From Nonomuraea polychroma (lineage in GTDB: Bacteria > Actinomycetota > Actinomycetes > Streptosporangiales > Streptosporangiaceae): 64,000 bases of DNA. Below are positions 8,637 through 16,895 of this stretch, one piece after another. Both the position numbers and the translations under genes were made by a program. Where the stretch lies: assembly GCF_004011505.1 (NCBI RefSeq), contig NZ_SAUN01000001.1, positions 5,359,501-5,423,500 on the forward strand, given 5' to 3'. The notes beneath the pieces are model-generated. The model searched no databases and was not told where the DNA came from. It saw nothing but the letters and a program-made list of their open reading frames with translations. Position 1 is the stretch's first letter; each line of letters starts with the position of its first letter.

Positions 8637-8789
8637 GAGACCGCATTCTGCCAGTCGACCACGTACGCGATGAACCGAGCGCCGGCGCACGCCTTGTGAT
8701 CGACCGGACCTGGTCGTCTTCGCGATCTCGCCGAGATCGAGAACATGGAGGGCCGGCACGGCATCCGCCGTACCGGCCCTTTCACCGGT

Positions 8790-11345
8790 TCAGGCGCTCC
8801 GCAGCTGAGCCCCCACGCGATCGGCCGCCATGGCCACCGCCGCGTCCCGCGCCGCCGTCGTCTCCTCCACCGTCAACGTACGGTCAGCCGCCCGGAACCG
8901 CATCGTGTAGGCGAGCGACTTGTTCCCCTCGCCCACCTGCTCGCCGGCGTAGACGTCGAACAGCCGGATCGACTCCAGCAGCTCCCCCGCCCCGTCGCGC
9001 AGGGCCGACTCCACGTCCGCCACCGGCGTGAAGTCCGGCACGATCAACGCCACGTCCTGCGTGGCCACCGGATACGACGACACGGCAGGCGCGTCGACGG
9101 GCCCCGGCATGGCCGGCTCCAGGCGAGACAGCTCCAGCTCCATCGCAGCGGTGCGCGGCGGCAGCCCGTACGCCTCGATCACGCGCGGGTGCAGCTCGCC
9201 CGCGTGCCCGACGAGCGTGTCGCCCACGTACAGTGCGGCGCAGCGCCCCGGGTGCCAGGGCTCGTGCTGGTCGGCGGTGACCGACAGCTCGAGCCGTGCC
9301 TCGGCCGCCACCAGCCGCGCGGCCTGCACCGCGTCGGCCCACGTGGCCTGACGGCCGCCGCCCCACCAGCCGGACCGCTCGAACTCGCCGGCCAGCACGA
9401 CCGCGACCCGCACCGGCTGGTCGGGCAGCGCGGCCTCGATCGAGGCCAGCTCCTCGGGGGTCGGCCGGCGTTCGACGCCGAGCACCGGAGCGACGTTGGG
9501 GGCGCCTTCCCGCGGCCGGTAGACGGCCCCGGTCTCGAACAGCGCCACGTCGGTGAAGCCGCGCCCGACGTTGCGTACCAGGGTCTTGAGCAGGCCCGGC
9601 AGCAGCGTGGTGCGCATCAGCGGCTCGTCCTCCGACAGCGGGTTGGCCAGCCGCATGGCGTGGCGTCGCGCGTCCTCGGCGGGCAGCAACAGGCGGTCGA
9701 AGTCGTCGGCGCTGATGAAGGGGTAGCTGAGCACCTCGACGTAGCCGCCTTCGGCCAGCGCCCGGCCGACTCGCCTGCGCAGCCGCTGCCCCTCGGTGAG
9801 CCCGGCCCCGGCCGGAGCGCTGGGCAGCACCGACGGCAGAGTGTCGTAGCCCTCCAGCCGGATGATCTCTTCGGCCAGGTCGTTGGGGTCGGTGAGGTCG
9901 GGCCGCCAGGACGGCGGCGTCACCGTGATCATGTCGTCGCCGTTGACGGCCAGCTTGGCCGCCAGCGCGCCTCCGGTCACGACCCCGGTCGGGTCGACGC
10001 CGCCCGTGCGCACCGCGGGGTCGTTGCCGTCCACGACGACGCAGCCGACCTGCCGCAGCCGGGCGACCACGGTGTCCTTCGAGTACGGGACCCCGGCCAC
10101 GACACTCGGGTAGCCGGACGGGATCGCGATGCGCGGCGGCGACACCTCGACCTGGGCATGCGTGACCCCGGGCTGGACGGTCGCGCCGCCGAGCTCGGCC
10201 AGCAGCTGCACGGCCCGCCAGGAGGCGACGAGCGGCAGCTCCCGGTCAACTCCGCGCTCGAACCGCTTGGACGACTCGGACACCAAACCGTGCCTGCGGG
10301 ACTCGCGTGAGATGCCGGTGGCGGAGAAGTGCGCGGCCTCGATCACGATGTCGGTGGACTCGTCGGAGATCTCAGTGGCAAGCCCGCCCATGGTGCCCGC
10401 CATCGAGATCGGCCCCGACCGGTCGGTGATGAGGATGTCGTCGGGGTCGAGCTCACGGACGACATGGTCGAGCGTCTCCAGGCGCTCGCCCGGCTGGGCC
10501 CGGCGTACGACGATCTCGCCGTTGAGCTTGGCCCGGTCGAACGCGTGCAGCGGCTGCCCGAGCTCCAGCATCAGGTAGTTGGTGATGTCGACCGCCAGCG
10601 ACACCGGCCGCATGCCGGCCCGCGTGAGGCGGGTCCGCATCCAGAGCGGGCTGGGCGCGGCGGGGTCGAAGCCGGTGACCTCGCGCAGCACGAACCGGTC
10701 GCAGGCGGTCGGGTCGGCGATCGAGGCCGGCCACACCGTGCCGGTCTCGGCGGGAGGCTCGAGGTCGGCGGGGTCGCGGAAGGCCACACCGAACGCGGTC
10801 GCCGCCTCCCGTGCCACGCCCCGGATCGACAGCGCGTAGCCGATGTCGGGCGTGATCTCCAGCTCGATCACGTCGTCGCGCAGGCCGAGCAGCTCGACCA
10901 CGTCGGCGCCGATCGGCGTGTCCGGCGGCAGCACCATGATGCCGGCGTGCTCGTCGCTCAGACCGAGCTCCCGCTCGGAGCAGATCATGCCCTCGGACAT
11001 GCGCCCGTACGTCTTGCGCGCCCCGACCTCGAACCCGCCGGGCAGCACGCCGCCGGGCAGGACGACGGGCACGCGATCGCCGGCCTCGAAGTTGGTGGCG
11101 CCGCAGACGATCTCGCGGGGCGTCGCCTCACCGGTCTCGACCTTGCAGTGCCTGATCGGCTTCTTGAAGCCGGTCAGCTCCTCGATCTCCAGCACCTCGC
11201 CGACCACGACGTTCTTGACGTCGTGGCCGTGCGAGGTGATCGACTCGAGCTTGAGCCCGGCCATGGTGAGCTTGTCGGCCACCTCGTGGGCGGTGACCGC
11301 CGGGAGATCGACGTACTCCCGCAGCCAGGAAAGCGGGACCTTCAT
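8790..11345 (-). CDS. pheT: Phenylalanyl-tRNA synthetase beta subunit
   Basis: 851 residues, the normal bacterial length. In order: N-terminal MKVPLSWLREYVDLP, the EMAP-like tRNA-binding domain (about 39-150), the B3/4 editing domain, the B5 domain, a catalytic-like core, and a C-terminal ferredoxin-fold anticodon-binding domain ending ADRVGAQLRSA. It forms an alpha2-beta2 enzyme with PheS that charges tRNA-Phe and edits Tyr-tRNA-Phe. The ATG shares one base with the pheS stop (TGATG), so translation is coupled and fixes the start. The frame remains open upstream through pheS but that part is antisense-like noise. Confidence 0.97.
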   Translation of the reverse strand: MKVPLSWLREYVDLPAVTAHEVADKLTMAGLKLESITSHGHDVKNVVVGEVLEIEELTGFKKPIRHCKVETGEATPREIVCGATNFEAGDRVPVVLPGGVLPGGFEVGARKTYGRMSEGMICSERELGLSDEHAGIMVLPPDTPIGADVVELLGLRDDVIELEITPDIGYALSIRGVAREAATAFGVAFRDPADLEPPAETGTVWPASIADPTACDRFVLREVTGFDPAAPSPLWMRTRLTRAGMRPVSLAVDITNYLMLELGQPLHAFDRAKLNGEIVVRRAQPGERLETLDHVVRELDPDDILITDRSGPISMAGTMGGLATEISDESTDIVIEAAHFSATGISRESRRHGLVSESSKRFERGVDRELPLVASWRAVQLLAELGGATVQPGVTHAQVEVSPPRIAIPSGYPSVVAGVPYSKDTVVARLRQVGCVVVDGNDPAVRTGGVDPTGVVTGGALAAKLAVNGDDMITVTPPSWRPDLTDPNDLAEEIIRLEGYDTLPSVLPSAPAGAGLTEGQRLRRRVGRALAEGGYVEVLSYPFISADDFDRLLLPAEDARRHAMRLANPLSEDEPLMRTTLLPGLLKTLVRNVGRGFTDVALFETGAVYRPREGAPNVAPVLGVERRPTPEELASIEAALPDQPVRVAVVLAGEFERSGWWGGGRQATWADAVQAARLVAAEARLELSVTADQHEPWHPGRCAALYVGDTLVGHAGELHPRVIEAYGLPPRTAAMELELSRLEPAMPGPVDAPAVSSYPVATQDVALIVPDFTPVADVESALRDGAGELLESIRLFDVYAGEQVGEGNKSLAYTMRFRAADRTLTVEETTAARDAAVAMAADRVGAQLRSA

Positions 11346-12442
11346 CAGATCTCCATTCCGAACGGGAGCGTGAAGCGCACGTCTCCTTCGATCATGTCTC
11401 GCATGTCCTCGGCGTTGTGGCGGAACATCAGGGTCCGCTCGATGCCCATGCCGAACGCGAACCCGGAGTAGCGCGAAGGGTCCACCCCGCACGCGACGAG
11501 CACGCGCGGGTTGACCATGCCGCAGCCGCCCCACTCGATCCAGCCCTCCGACTTGCACGTGCGGCAGGGCGGGTTGCCGGGGATCGCCGAGGCGCCGCGG
11601 CAGACGAAGCACTTGAGGTCCATCTCGGCGGACGGCTCGGTGAACGGGAAGTAGTTGGGCCGGAACCGGGTCGTGATGCCCTTGCCGAACATCACCTCGG
11701 CGAACCGGTCGAGCGTGCCCTTGAGGTGGGCCATCGTCAGGCCCTCGTCCACGGCCAGCCCCTCGGTCTGGTGGAAGACCGGCGTGTGGGTGGCGTCGAG
11801 CTCGTCGGTGCGGAACGTCTTGCCCGGCGAGATCACGTAGACCGGCAGGTCACGCTGGAGCAGCGCGCGGATCTGCACCGGCGAGGTCTGCGTGCGCAGC
11901 ACCATGCCCGACTCGGTGGAGCCCACGAAGAACGTGTCGTGGTCGGAGCGGGCCGGGTGGTCCTTGGCGATGTTGAGCGCGTCGAAGTTGAACCACTCGC
12001 CTTCGAGCTCGGGCCCCTCGGCCACTTCGTAGCCCATGGCGATGAACGCGTCGGCGATGCGCTCCTGCAGCGTGGTCAGCGGGTGGCGGGCGCCGCGCGG
12101 CCGCCGGTCCCAGGGCAGGGTGACGTCGACGGTCTCCTCGACGAGCACCCGCGCGTCGCGCTCGGCCTCCAGCTCGGCCTGGCGGGCGGCGAGCGCCTCG
12201 TTGATCGCCTTGCGGGTGGTGCCGACGCGCTTGCCGGCCTCGGCGCGGGCGGCCGGCGGCAGGGTGCCGATCTCGCGGTTGGCCAGGGCGATGGGCGAGC
12301 GGTCGCCCGCGTGCGCCAACCTGGCCTGCTTGAGTGCGTCGAGGCTGTCGGCCGCCTTGATCGCCGCGATGGCGTCGGCCTCCATGCGCGACACCTCGTC
12401 GGCATGCAGCGGTGTCACCTCGACGGGGTCGTAGTCAGACAA
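11345..12442 (-). CDS. pheS: Phenylalanyl-tRNA synthetase alpha subunit
   Basis: 365 residues. N-terminal coiled-coil (about 15-115), then the class II core: motif 1 region, motif 2 (PGKTFRTDELDATHTPVFHQ) and motif 3 (GFAFGMGIERTLMFRH). It makes Phe-AMP and transfers Phe to tRNA-Phe together with PheT. A cysteine-rich insertion (CFVCRG ... CRTCKSEGW) precedes motif 3, as in other actinobacterial PheS. Start ATG at 12442. Its neighbours upstream on the same strand are the histidine kinase and the infC-rplT cluster; the 84-base gap to the kinase may hold its own promoter, but no clear one and no T-box leader was recognised. Confidence 0.97.
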   Translation of the reverse strand: MSDYDPVEVTPLHADEVSRMEADAIAAIKAADSLDALKQARLAHAGDRSPIALANREIGTLPPAARAEAGKRVGTTRKAINEALAARQAELEAERDARVLVEETVDVTLPWDRRPRGARHPLTTLQERIADAFIAMGYEVAEGPELEGEWFNFDALNIAKDHPARSDHDTFFVGSTESGMVLRTQTSPVQIRALLQRDLPVYVISPGKTFRTDELDATHTPVFHQTEGLAVDEGLTMAHLKGTLDRFAEVMFGKGITTRFRPNYFPFTEPSAEMDLKCFVCRGASAIPGNPPCRTCKSEGWIEWGGCGMVNPRVLVACGVDPSRYSGFAFGMGIERTLMFRHNAEDMRDMIEGDVRFTLPFGMEI

Positions 12443-12526
12443 GAGTGAGCTCCGTATCCAGGGCTTGAGCGGAAATGAGTCTAGTGGCGTCGGCCCACCG
12501 GACCCGAATCCCGTGATTTCCGCGTT

Positions 12527-13621
12527 TCAGGCAGAAGTGGCGAAGTCGGGCGTGCCGGTGGGCACGGTAAATCGAAACTCCGCCCCGCCCTCGGGCGCGC
12601 GCTGCACGGTGATGGTGCCACCGTGCGCCTCGACCAGGCCCTTGACGATGAACAGCCCGAGCCCGGTGCCGCCGCGCCTGCGGCTGTTGCCGCCCCGCCA
12701 GAACTGCCGGAAGACGCGCGGGGCCAGCTCGGGCTCGATGCCCTCGCCCTCATCGCGCACCGACACGGCAACTCCCCATCCGACGGACTCGATCTCCATG
12801 GTCACAGTGCCGCGCCCATGGCGCAGCGCATTTTCTACTAGGTTACCCAGAATCTGGTCGATCTTGTCCTGGTCAAGCCACATCTCGGGCAGGTCGTCGC
12901 CCACGATCAGACGGAAGCGCTCCTCCGGCTCGCCCGCCGCGACCCGGCCCGCGATGAGCCTGCGCGCCCTGGCGGGGAGATCGACGACCTGGCGGCGCAC
13001 CTCCAGCCGCCCGGACTCGATGCGGGAGACGTCGAGCAGCTCGGTGATGAGCCGGGTGACGCGGTCGGCGTCGTTGTTGACCGTCTCGAGCATGACGCGC
13101 TTCTGCTCGTCGGTGAACCGCTCCCACTTGGCCAGCATGGTCGCGGTGAAGCCTTTGACGCTGGTCAGCGGCGAGCGCAGCTCGTGGGCCACCGTGGAGA
13201 CCAGGTCGGCACGGCTGCGCTCCAGCCGGGCGCGGGCGCCGCCGTCGCGCAGGGTGATCGCGACGCGCTCGACCTCACCGCCGCGCTCCGGCTCGCGTAC
13301 GAGCCGCGCCGTGACGTGGAGCTCCTGCCCGCCCGGCAGGTGCAGCGGCCGCTCCGGCACCCTGCTGCGCGTGCGCAGCCCGCACTCGGGGTCGAGTGCC
13401 TTCCACCAGTCGCGCCCGTCGTGGTCGCGGAAGGGGAACACGTCGTTCATGTGCCCGCCGACCGCGCGCTCCATGGAGACGCCGGTGAGCCGGGCGGCGG
13501 CCCGGTTGACGGCCAGCACGCACCCATATCGGTCCGTCACGATGAGGCCGTCGGGAAGGTCGTCGATGGCTATCGTGCACGCGGCGGCCACTACTTTTCC
13601 GTCGGTTTCCGCACCGTGCAC
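12527..13621 (-). CDS. Orphan PAS-domain sensor histidine kinase
   Basis: 364 residues without transmembrane segments, so cytosolic. PAS domain at about 15-125 (LPDGLIVTDRYGCVLAVNRAA). HisKA box LVSTVAHELRSPLTS with phospho-acceptor H146. HATPase: N box LVENALRHG (N264), G1 DEGEGIEP (290-297), G2 GGTGLGLFIVKG (317-328). All kinase residues are intact. No response regulator is next to it; it lies between a SpoU methyltransferase and pheS. Start GTG at 13621 is uncertain because no strong ribosome-binding site is seen. Signal sensed by the PAS domain unknown. Confidence 0.88.
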   Translation of the reverse strand: MHGAETDGKVVAAACTIAIDDLPDGLIVTDRYGCVLAVNRAAARLTGVSMERAVGGHMNDVFPFRDHDGRDWWKALDPECGLRTRSRVPERPLHLPGGQELHVTARLVREPERGGEVERVAITLRDGGARARLERSRADLVSTVAHELRSPLTSVKGFTATMLAKWERFTDEQKRVMLETVNNDADRVTRLITELLDVSRIESGRLEVRRQVVDLPARARRLIAGRVAAGEPEERFRLIVGDDLPEMWLDQDKIDQILGNLVENALRHGRGTVTMEIESVGWGVAVSVRDEGEGIEPELAPRVFRQFWRGGNSRRRGGTGLGLFIVKGLVEAHGGTITVQRAPEGGAEFRFTVPTGTPDFATSA

Positions 13622-13671
13622 GACCTCGCCTCCTCCGCCTACAACGCCGACAATAGCGGGTTTCCGGCCGC

Positions 13672-14475
13672 CTAGGGCACTCGCTGAGCCCTAGCGGAGG
13701 AGTAAAGGCATACCGCCGCCGCGGTGGCCAGGTTGAGGCTTTCAGCCTGTCCGTAGATGGGCACTCTGACCACATCATCCGCTTCGGCCAGTATCTCCTC
13801 CGGCAGTCCCCAGGCCTCGTTGCCGAAGATCCACGCGGTGGGACCCGACAGATCGACGTCGTCGAGCGTGTGCTTGCCCGCGCCGTCGGCCGCCAGCACC
13901 CGCAAGCCTCGCTCCTTCAGTTGACGCACGGCTGGGCTCACGGGTGCACCGATGACGACGGGCAAATGAAATATGCTGCCGACGCTGGCGCGCACGCACT
14001 TGCCGTTGTACGGGTCCACGGAGGCGTCGGTGAAGACCACCGCGTCCGCGCCGGCGGCGTCGGCCGCCCGCATGACGGTCCCGGCGTTGCCCGGGTCGCG
14101 GACGTGGGCGAGCACCGCCACCAGCCGCGGCGCCTCCTTCAGCGCCTCGTCCAAGGGGATGTGGATGAGTTTGCAGACCGCCAGCAGCCCTTGCGGGGTG
14201 ACGGTCTGGGACAGCTCGGCCATGACCTCGCCGCTGGCGCGGTGCACGGGCACGCCCTTGAGCGTGGCCTCGGTGATCAGCTCGGGGTAACGCAGCTCAG
14301 CCTCGGCCGTGCTGAAGAGCTCCAGGGTGACGCCGTCGAGCCGCAGCGCCTCGCGTACCGCCTGTGGGCCCTCGGCCAGGAACTTGCGGTCCTGCTCCCG
14401 GAACGCGCGCTTGGTGAGCCGCCTGGCGGCCTTCACCCGCGGCGACTTCACGTTGGTCAGCTCGGACCCGGCCAT
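13672..14475 (-). CDS. SpoU/TrmH family RNA 2'-O-methyltransferase
   Basis: 267 residues with the SPOUT trefoil-knot pattern: motif 1 AHVRDPGNAGTVMRAADAAGAD (N of GN and R conserved), motif 2 WIFGNEAWGLPEE and motif 3 VRVPIYGQAESLNLATAAAV. These bind S-adenosylmethionine and transfer methyl to ribose 2'-OH in rRNA or tRNA. An N-terminal substrate-binding domain precedes. ATG 14475 is chosen over an upstream in-frame start because GGGGGA lies just before it. The gene follows rplT by 63 bases; a SpoU gene next to rplT and pheS is the common actinobacterial arrangement, and the target is probably 23S rRNA (inference). Confidence 0.9.
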   Translation of the reverse strand: MAGSELTNVKSPRVKAARRLTKRAFREQDRKFLAEGPQAVREALRLDGVTLELFSTAEAELRYPELITEATLKGVPVHRASGEVMAELSQTVTPQGLLAVCKLIHIPLDEALKEAPRLVAVLAHVRDPGNAGTVMRAADAAGADAVVFTDASVDPYNGKCVRASVGSIFHLPVVIGAPVSPAVRQLKERGLRVLAADGAGKHTLDDVDLSGPTAWIFGNEAWGLPEEILAEADDVVRVPIYGQAESLNLATAAAVCLYSSARAQRVP

Positions 14476-14538
14476 GCTCTCCCCCTGTGGATACGGCAAA
14501 GGGCCCACCGTAAGCCGGTGGGCCCCCTCAGTGGTGCT

Positions 14539-14922
14539 TCAGCTCGCGGCCGGAGCGTTCACGTTCGCCGGGAGCGCCTTCTTGGCGGCTTCGACGAGCG
14601 TGGCAAAGGTCTGGATGTCGTTCACCGCGAGATCGGCGAGGATCTTGCGGTCGACCTCGATGTTGGCCAGGCGCAGGCCCTGGATCAGGCGGTTGTACGT
14701 CATGCCGTTCTGGCGGGCCGCGGCGTTGATCCGCTGGATCCAGAGACGGCGGAACGCGCCCTTGCGGTCCTTACGGTCCCGGTAGGCGTACGTCATCGAG
14801 TGGAGCATCTGCTCCTTGGCCTTGCGGTACAGCCGCGACCGCTGGCCACGGTAACCGGTGGCCCGTTCGAGGACGACCTTGCGCTTCTTCTTGGCGTTGA
14901 GCGCCCGCTTCACGCGTGCCAT
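14539..14922 (-). CDS. rplT: 50S ribosomal protein L20
   Basis: 127 residues, highly basic, typical L20: MARVKRALNAKKKRKVVLE, the RQNGMTYNRLIQGLRLANI segment and a C-terminal globular domain with the extra alanine-rich tail common in actinobacteria. L20 binds 23S rRNA early in 50S assembly. Third gene of the infC-rpmI-rplT operon; ATG start at 14922, 27 bases after the rpmI stop. Confidence 0.98.
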   Translation of the reverse strand: MARVKRALNAKKKRKVVLERATGYRGQRSRLYRKAKEQMLHSMTYAYRDRKDRKGAFRRLWIQRINAAARQNGMTYNRLIQGLRLANIEVDRKILADLAVNDIQTFATLVEAAKKALPANVNAPAAS

Positions 14923-14949
14923 GTTTCTTCTCCCCGGGGAAAGTTCGCG

Positions 14950-15144
14950 CTACTTGGCGAGCAGCTTCTTGATCTTCTTGGAATCGGCGTCGGAAAGGAC
15001 GACTTCATTCTTGAGACGGCGCGTCAGCGTGGACGACTTCCACTCGTTGTAGTGGGCGCGATTAGCACGGCGACGCTTGATCTTGCCGGTGCCGGTGAGC
15101 CGGAACCGCTTCTTCGCACCACTGTGCGTCTTCATCTTCGGCAT
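14950..15144 (-). CDS. rpmI: 50S ribosomal protein L35
   Basis: 64 residues, MPKMKTHSGAKKRFRLTGTG onward, the standard L35 sequence ending in KKIKKLLAK. Start ATG at 15144. The frame is open to 15234 upstream but the conserved L35 start MPKMKTHS fixes the position. It lies between infC (125 bases upstream) and rplT in the usual operon order. Confidence 0.98.
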   Translation of the reverse strand: MPKMKTHSGAKKRFRLTGTGKIKRRRANRAHYNEWKSSTLTRRLKNEVVLSDADSKKIKKLLAK

Positions 15145-15269
15145 GTCGCCGTCTCTCCTCATTTCGGTCGTGCCGGTGGCCGGGCCGGTGCTGGCCGACC
15201 CGGTCGCGGCGTCTTTCGTCTGCCGGTGGCTCAATTGGGGCGCTTTGTAAGGCTAACCCCAACCGGGGG

Positions 15270-15857
15270 TCATCCTTCCTGTACGGAAGCGTCCTCGCTG
15301 CCACGCTGTGCCTTGGCTGCGGCCTTTTCGGCCTTGGCCTCGGCCTTCTTCTTGTGCGGACCGATCACCATGATCATGTTACGGCCGTCCTGCTTGGCGT
15401 GGGACTCCACGAAACCGAGCTCCTGGACGTCGTCCGCGAGGCGCTGCAGCAGCCGGAAACCGAGCTCCGGCCGGGACTGCTCGCGTCCGCGGAACATGAT
15501 CGTGACTTTGACCTTGTCTCCCGCCTTGAGGAACCGCACCACGTGACCCTTCTTGGTCTCGTAGTCGTGCGGGTCGATCTTCGGCCGGAGCTTGATCTCC
15601 TTGATGATCGTGTGCGCCTGATTCTTGCGCGCCTCGCGCGCCTTCATCGCGGACTCGTACTTGAACTTGCCGTAGTCCATGAGCTTGCACACGGGCGGTC
15701 GAGCCGTGGCCGCGACCTCGACCAGGTCGAGGTCGGCCTCCTGGGCGAGCTTCAGTGCATCGTGAATCGAGACGATGCCTACCTGCTCGCCGTTCGGGCC
15801 CACGAGGCGAACCTCGGGAACTCGGATACGCTCGTTGATGCGGGGCTCAGTGCTGAT
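15270..15857 (-). CDS. infC: Translation initiation factor IF-3, with AUC start codon
   Basis: 195 residues when read from ATC at 15857, giving (M)STEPRINERIRVPEVRLVG, the conserved start of actinobacterial IF-3, followed by ARPPVCKLMDYGKFKYE and the C-terminal domain (GHVVRFLKAGDKVKVTI). IF-3 binds the 30S subunit and rejects non-standard start codons and non-initiator tRNA. AGGAGG lies 4 bases before the ATC. No ATG, GTG or TTG occurs in this frame between the upstream stop (15920) and the ATC. The first conventional start, GTG at 15803, would remove 18 conserved residues. A non-canonical start allows IF-3 to repress its own translation, as known for E. coli infC (AUU). A leader with a terminator hairpin lies upstream. 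A C-terminal Lys/Ala-rich tail is present. Confidence 0.95.
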   Translation of the reverse strand: MSTEPRINERIRVPEVRLVGPNGEQVGIVSIHDALKLAQEADLDLVEVAATARPPVCKLMDYGKFKYESAMKAREARKNQAHTIIKEIKLRPKIDPHDYETKKGHVVRFLKAGDKVKVTIMFRGREQSRPELGFRLLQRLADDVQELGFVESHAKQDGRNMIMVIGPHKKKAEAKAEKAAAKAQRGSEDASVQEG

Positions 15858-15925
15858 GGGGCCTCCTAGGTTTGCGATCCCTACGTGCTCGTCGTGCCGA
15901 GGGCCTTTCCGCGCTCCCTAACGCG

Positions 15926-15954
15926 AAAAGCCCCGCACGTCGCGCATGCGGGGC
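15926..15954 (-). terminator. Intrinsic terminator (attenuator) in the infC leader
   Basis: On the minus strand GCCCCGCA (15954-15947) and TGCGGGGC (15937-15930) form an 8-bp GC stem with a 9-base loop, followed directly by TTTT (15929-15926). It lies about 70 bases before the infC start, inside the untranslated leader, so it would stop transcription before infC-rpmI-rplT unless overridden. Confidence 0.65.
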
Positions 15955-15988
15955 CACTGAGCTCTGTGGCTTTCGTGGCCTCGAGCTC
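15952..15988 (-). promoter_or_regulatory. Candidate antiterminator region of the infC leader
   Basis: GGCCAC (15980-15975) can pair with GTGGCC (15957-15952), whose last bases belong to the 5' arm of the terminator at 15926-15954; the two stems cannot form together. GAGCTC (15988-15983) can also pair with GAGCTC (15964-15959). This is the layout of a regulated leader; the effector (L20, L35 or IF-3) is unknown. The whole leader, 15858 to about 16100, has no other recognised gene; a 65-codon minus-strand frame there (start 16078) looks like noise. Confidence 0.4.
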
Positions 15989-16143
15989 CCCGGAGTAGTC
16001 CGGCGTGATCCTGGACCCGGCCACCTTTCGGCGACTCGGGTGGGAGGGAGACCTCCGCTTGCGCGTCCAGCAGTGCATGCCGGACCGATCAGAGAGCTAC
16101 ATTACCACAACCACACAGCATCCTCGAATCTTCCCTGCTGGCC

Positions 16144-16169
16144 GGACACTTTTCTCTAGGATTCTGTCC
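16144..16169 (+). promoter_or_regulatory. Candidate promoter/operator of the toxin-antitoxin pair
   Basis: The inverted repeat GGACA (16144-16148) / TGTCC (16165-16169) encloses TAGGAT (16157-16162), a good actinobacterial -10 element. It ends 25 bases before the antitoxin ATG. Antitoxins of this family repress their own promoters through such repeats. No convincing -35 was found. Confidence 0.35.
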
Positions 16170-16194
16170 AGGAAAATAGTCAGAAGGGGGTCTT

Positions 16195-16482
16195 ATGACA
16201 GCAGAACCGCTCGAAGCGACCAAATGGCAGCTGCAGGAGGCCAAGCAGCGCTTCAGTGAGGTCGTCCGCAGAGCGCATGACGAAGGGCCGCAGATCGTCA
16301 TGCGGCACGGGCGGGACGTGGCGGTGATCCTCGACATGGAGGAATATCGCCGGCTCAAGAGGCAGGAGCCCAAGCCGGACTTCAAGGAGTTCCTGCTCTC
16401 GGGGCCTGACCTGAGTGGACTCGACCTCACCCGCGATACGAGCACCGAGATGCGGGAGATCGACTTCGAGGGCATCGAATGA
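16195..16482 (+). CDS. Phd/YefM-type antitoxin
   Basis: 95 residues. The N-terminal part (KWQLQEAKQRFSEVVRRAHDEGPQIVMRHGRDVAVILDMEEYRRL) is the Phd/YefM DNA-binding dimer fold; the acidic C-terminal part (residues about 60-95, ending TEMREIDFEGIE) would be the unstructured toxin-neutralising tail. GGGGG at 16186-16190 precedes the ATG. Its last four bases overlap the PIN toxin start (ATGA), the usual coupling of antitoxin and toxin. It probably represses its own operon together with the toxin. Confidence 0.88.
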   Translation: MTAEPLEATKWQLQEAKQRFSEVVRRAHDEGPQIVMRHGRDVAVILDMEEYRRLKRQEPKPDFKEFLLSGPDLSGLDLTRDTSTEMREIDFEGIE

Positions 16483-16895
16483 GCTACATTCTCGACACCA
16501 ACATCGTGTCCGAGATGACCAAGCGCGTCAGGGACGACAACGTGCAGGCATGGCTCGACACCATCACCGGGCACAGTCTTTACCTCAGCGTCATGGTGTT
16601 CGGCGAGATCCGCAAGGGCGTCGAGTTGCTACGCCGCCGTGATCCGGCGCAGGCGGTCGGCTTCGACGGCTGGCTCGACCGCCTCCAGCGCGAGTTCAGG
16701 ACCCGGATCCTGCCGATCACCACCGCCGTGGCGGAGGAATGGGGGCGGCTGCACGCGATGCGACCGCTCCCGATCGTCGACGGCCTCATCGCCGCCACAG
16801 CACGGACGCATGGCTGGACACTTGTGACTCGCAACGTGAAGGACTTCGCCGGGCTAGACGTGAAAATGATCAACCCGTTTGAGAAGTCCTTCTGA
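16479..16895 (+). CDS. vapC: PIN-domain ribonuclease toxin, VapC/FitB type
   Basis: 138 residues with the PIN acidic residues in place: MSYILDTNIVSE (D6), VMVFGEIRKGVE (E43), PIVDGLIAATA (D101) and RNVKDF (N119/D122). The FitB-like form with the FGEI motif cuts RNA, often tRNA, when the antitoxin is lost. It begins in the ATGA overlap with the antitoxin. The 3' end runs 26 bases into the converging aroE gene, an unusually deep overlap that suggests the pair was inserted next to aroE and reshaped its end. Confidence 0.9.
   Translation: MSYILDTNIVSEMTKRVRDDNVQAWLDTITGHSLYLSVMVFGEIRKGVELLRRRDPAQAVGFDGWLDRLQREFRTRILPITTAVAEEWGRLHAMRPLPIVDGLIAATARTHGWTLVTRNVKDFAGLDVKMINPFEKSF

Noticed and set aside
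11346..11612. N-terminal extension of PheT to position 11612
   Set aside because: It overlaps pheS in another frame and the family start MKVPLSWLREY is at 11345 with a TGATG link.
15881..16078. 65-codon leader peptide upstream of infC
   Set aside because: The frame runs through the terminator hairpin and ends after it, has no His/Leu/Phe-type codon run and no ribosome-binding site; treated as leader RNA.
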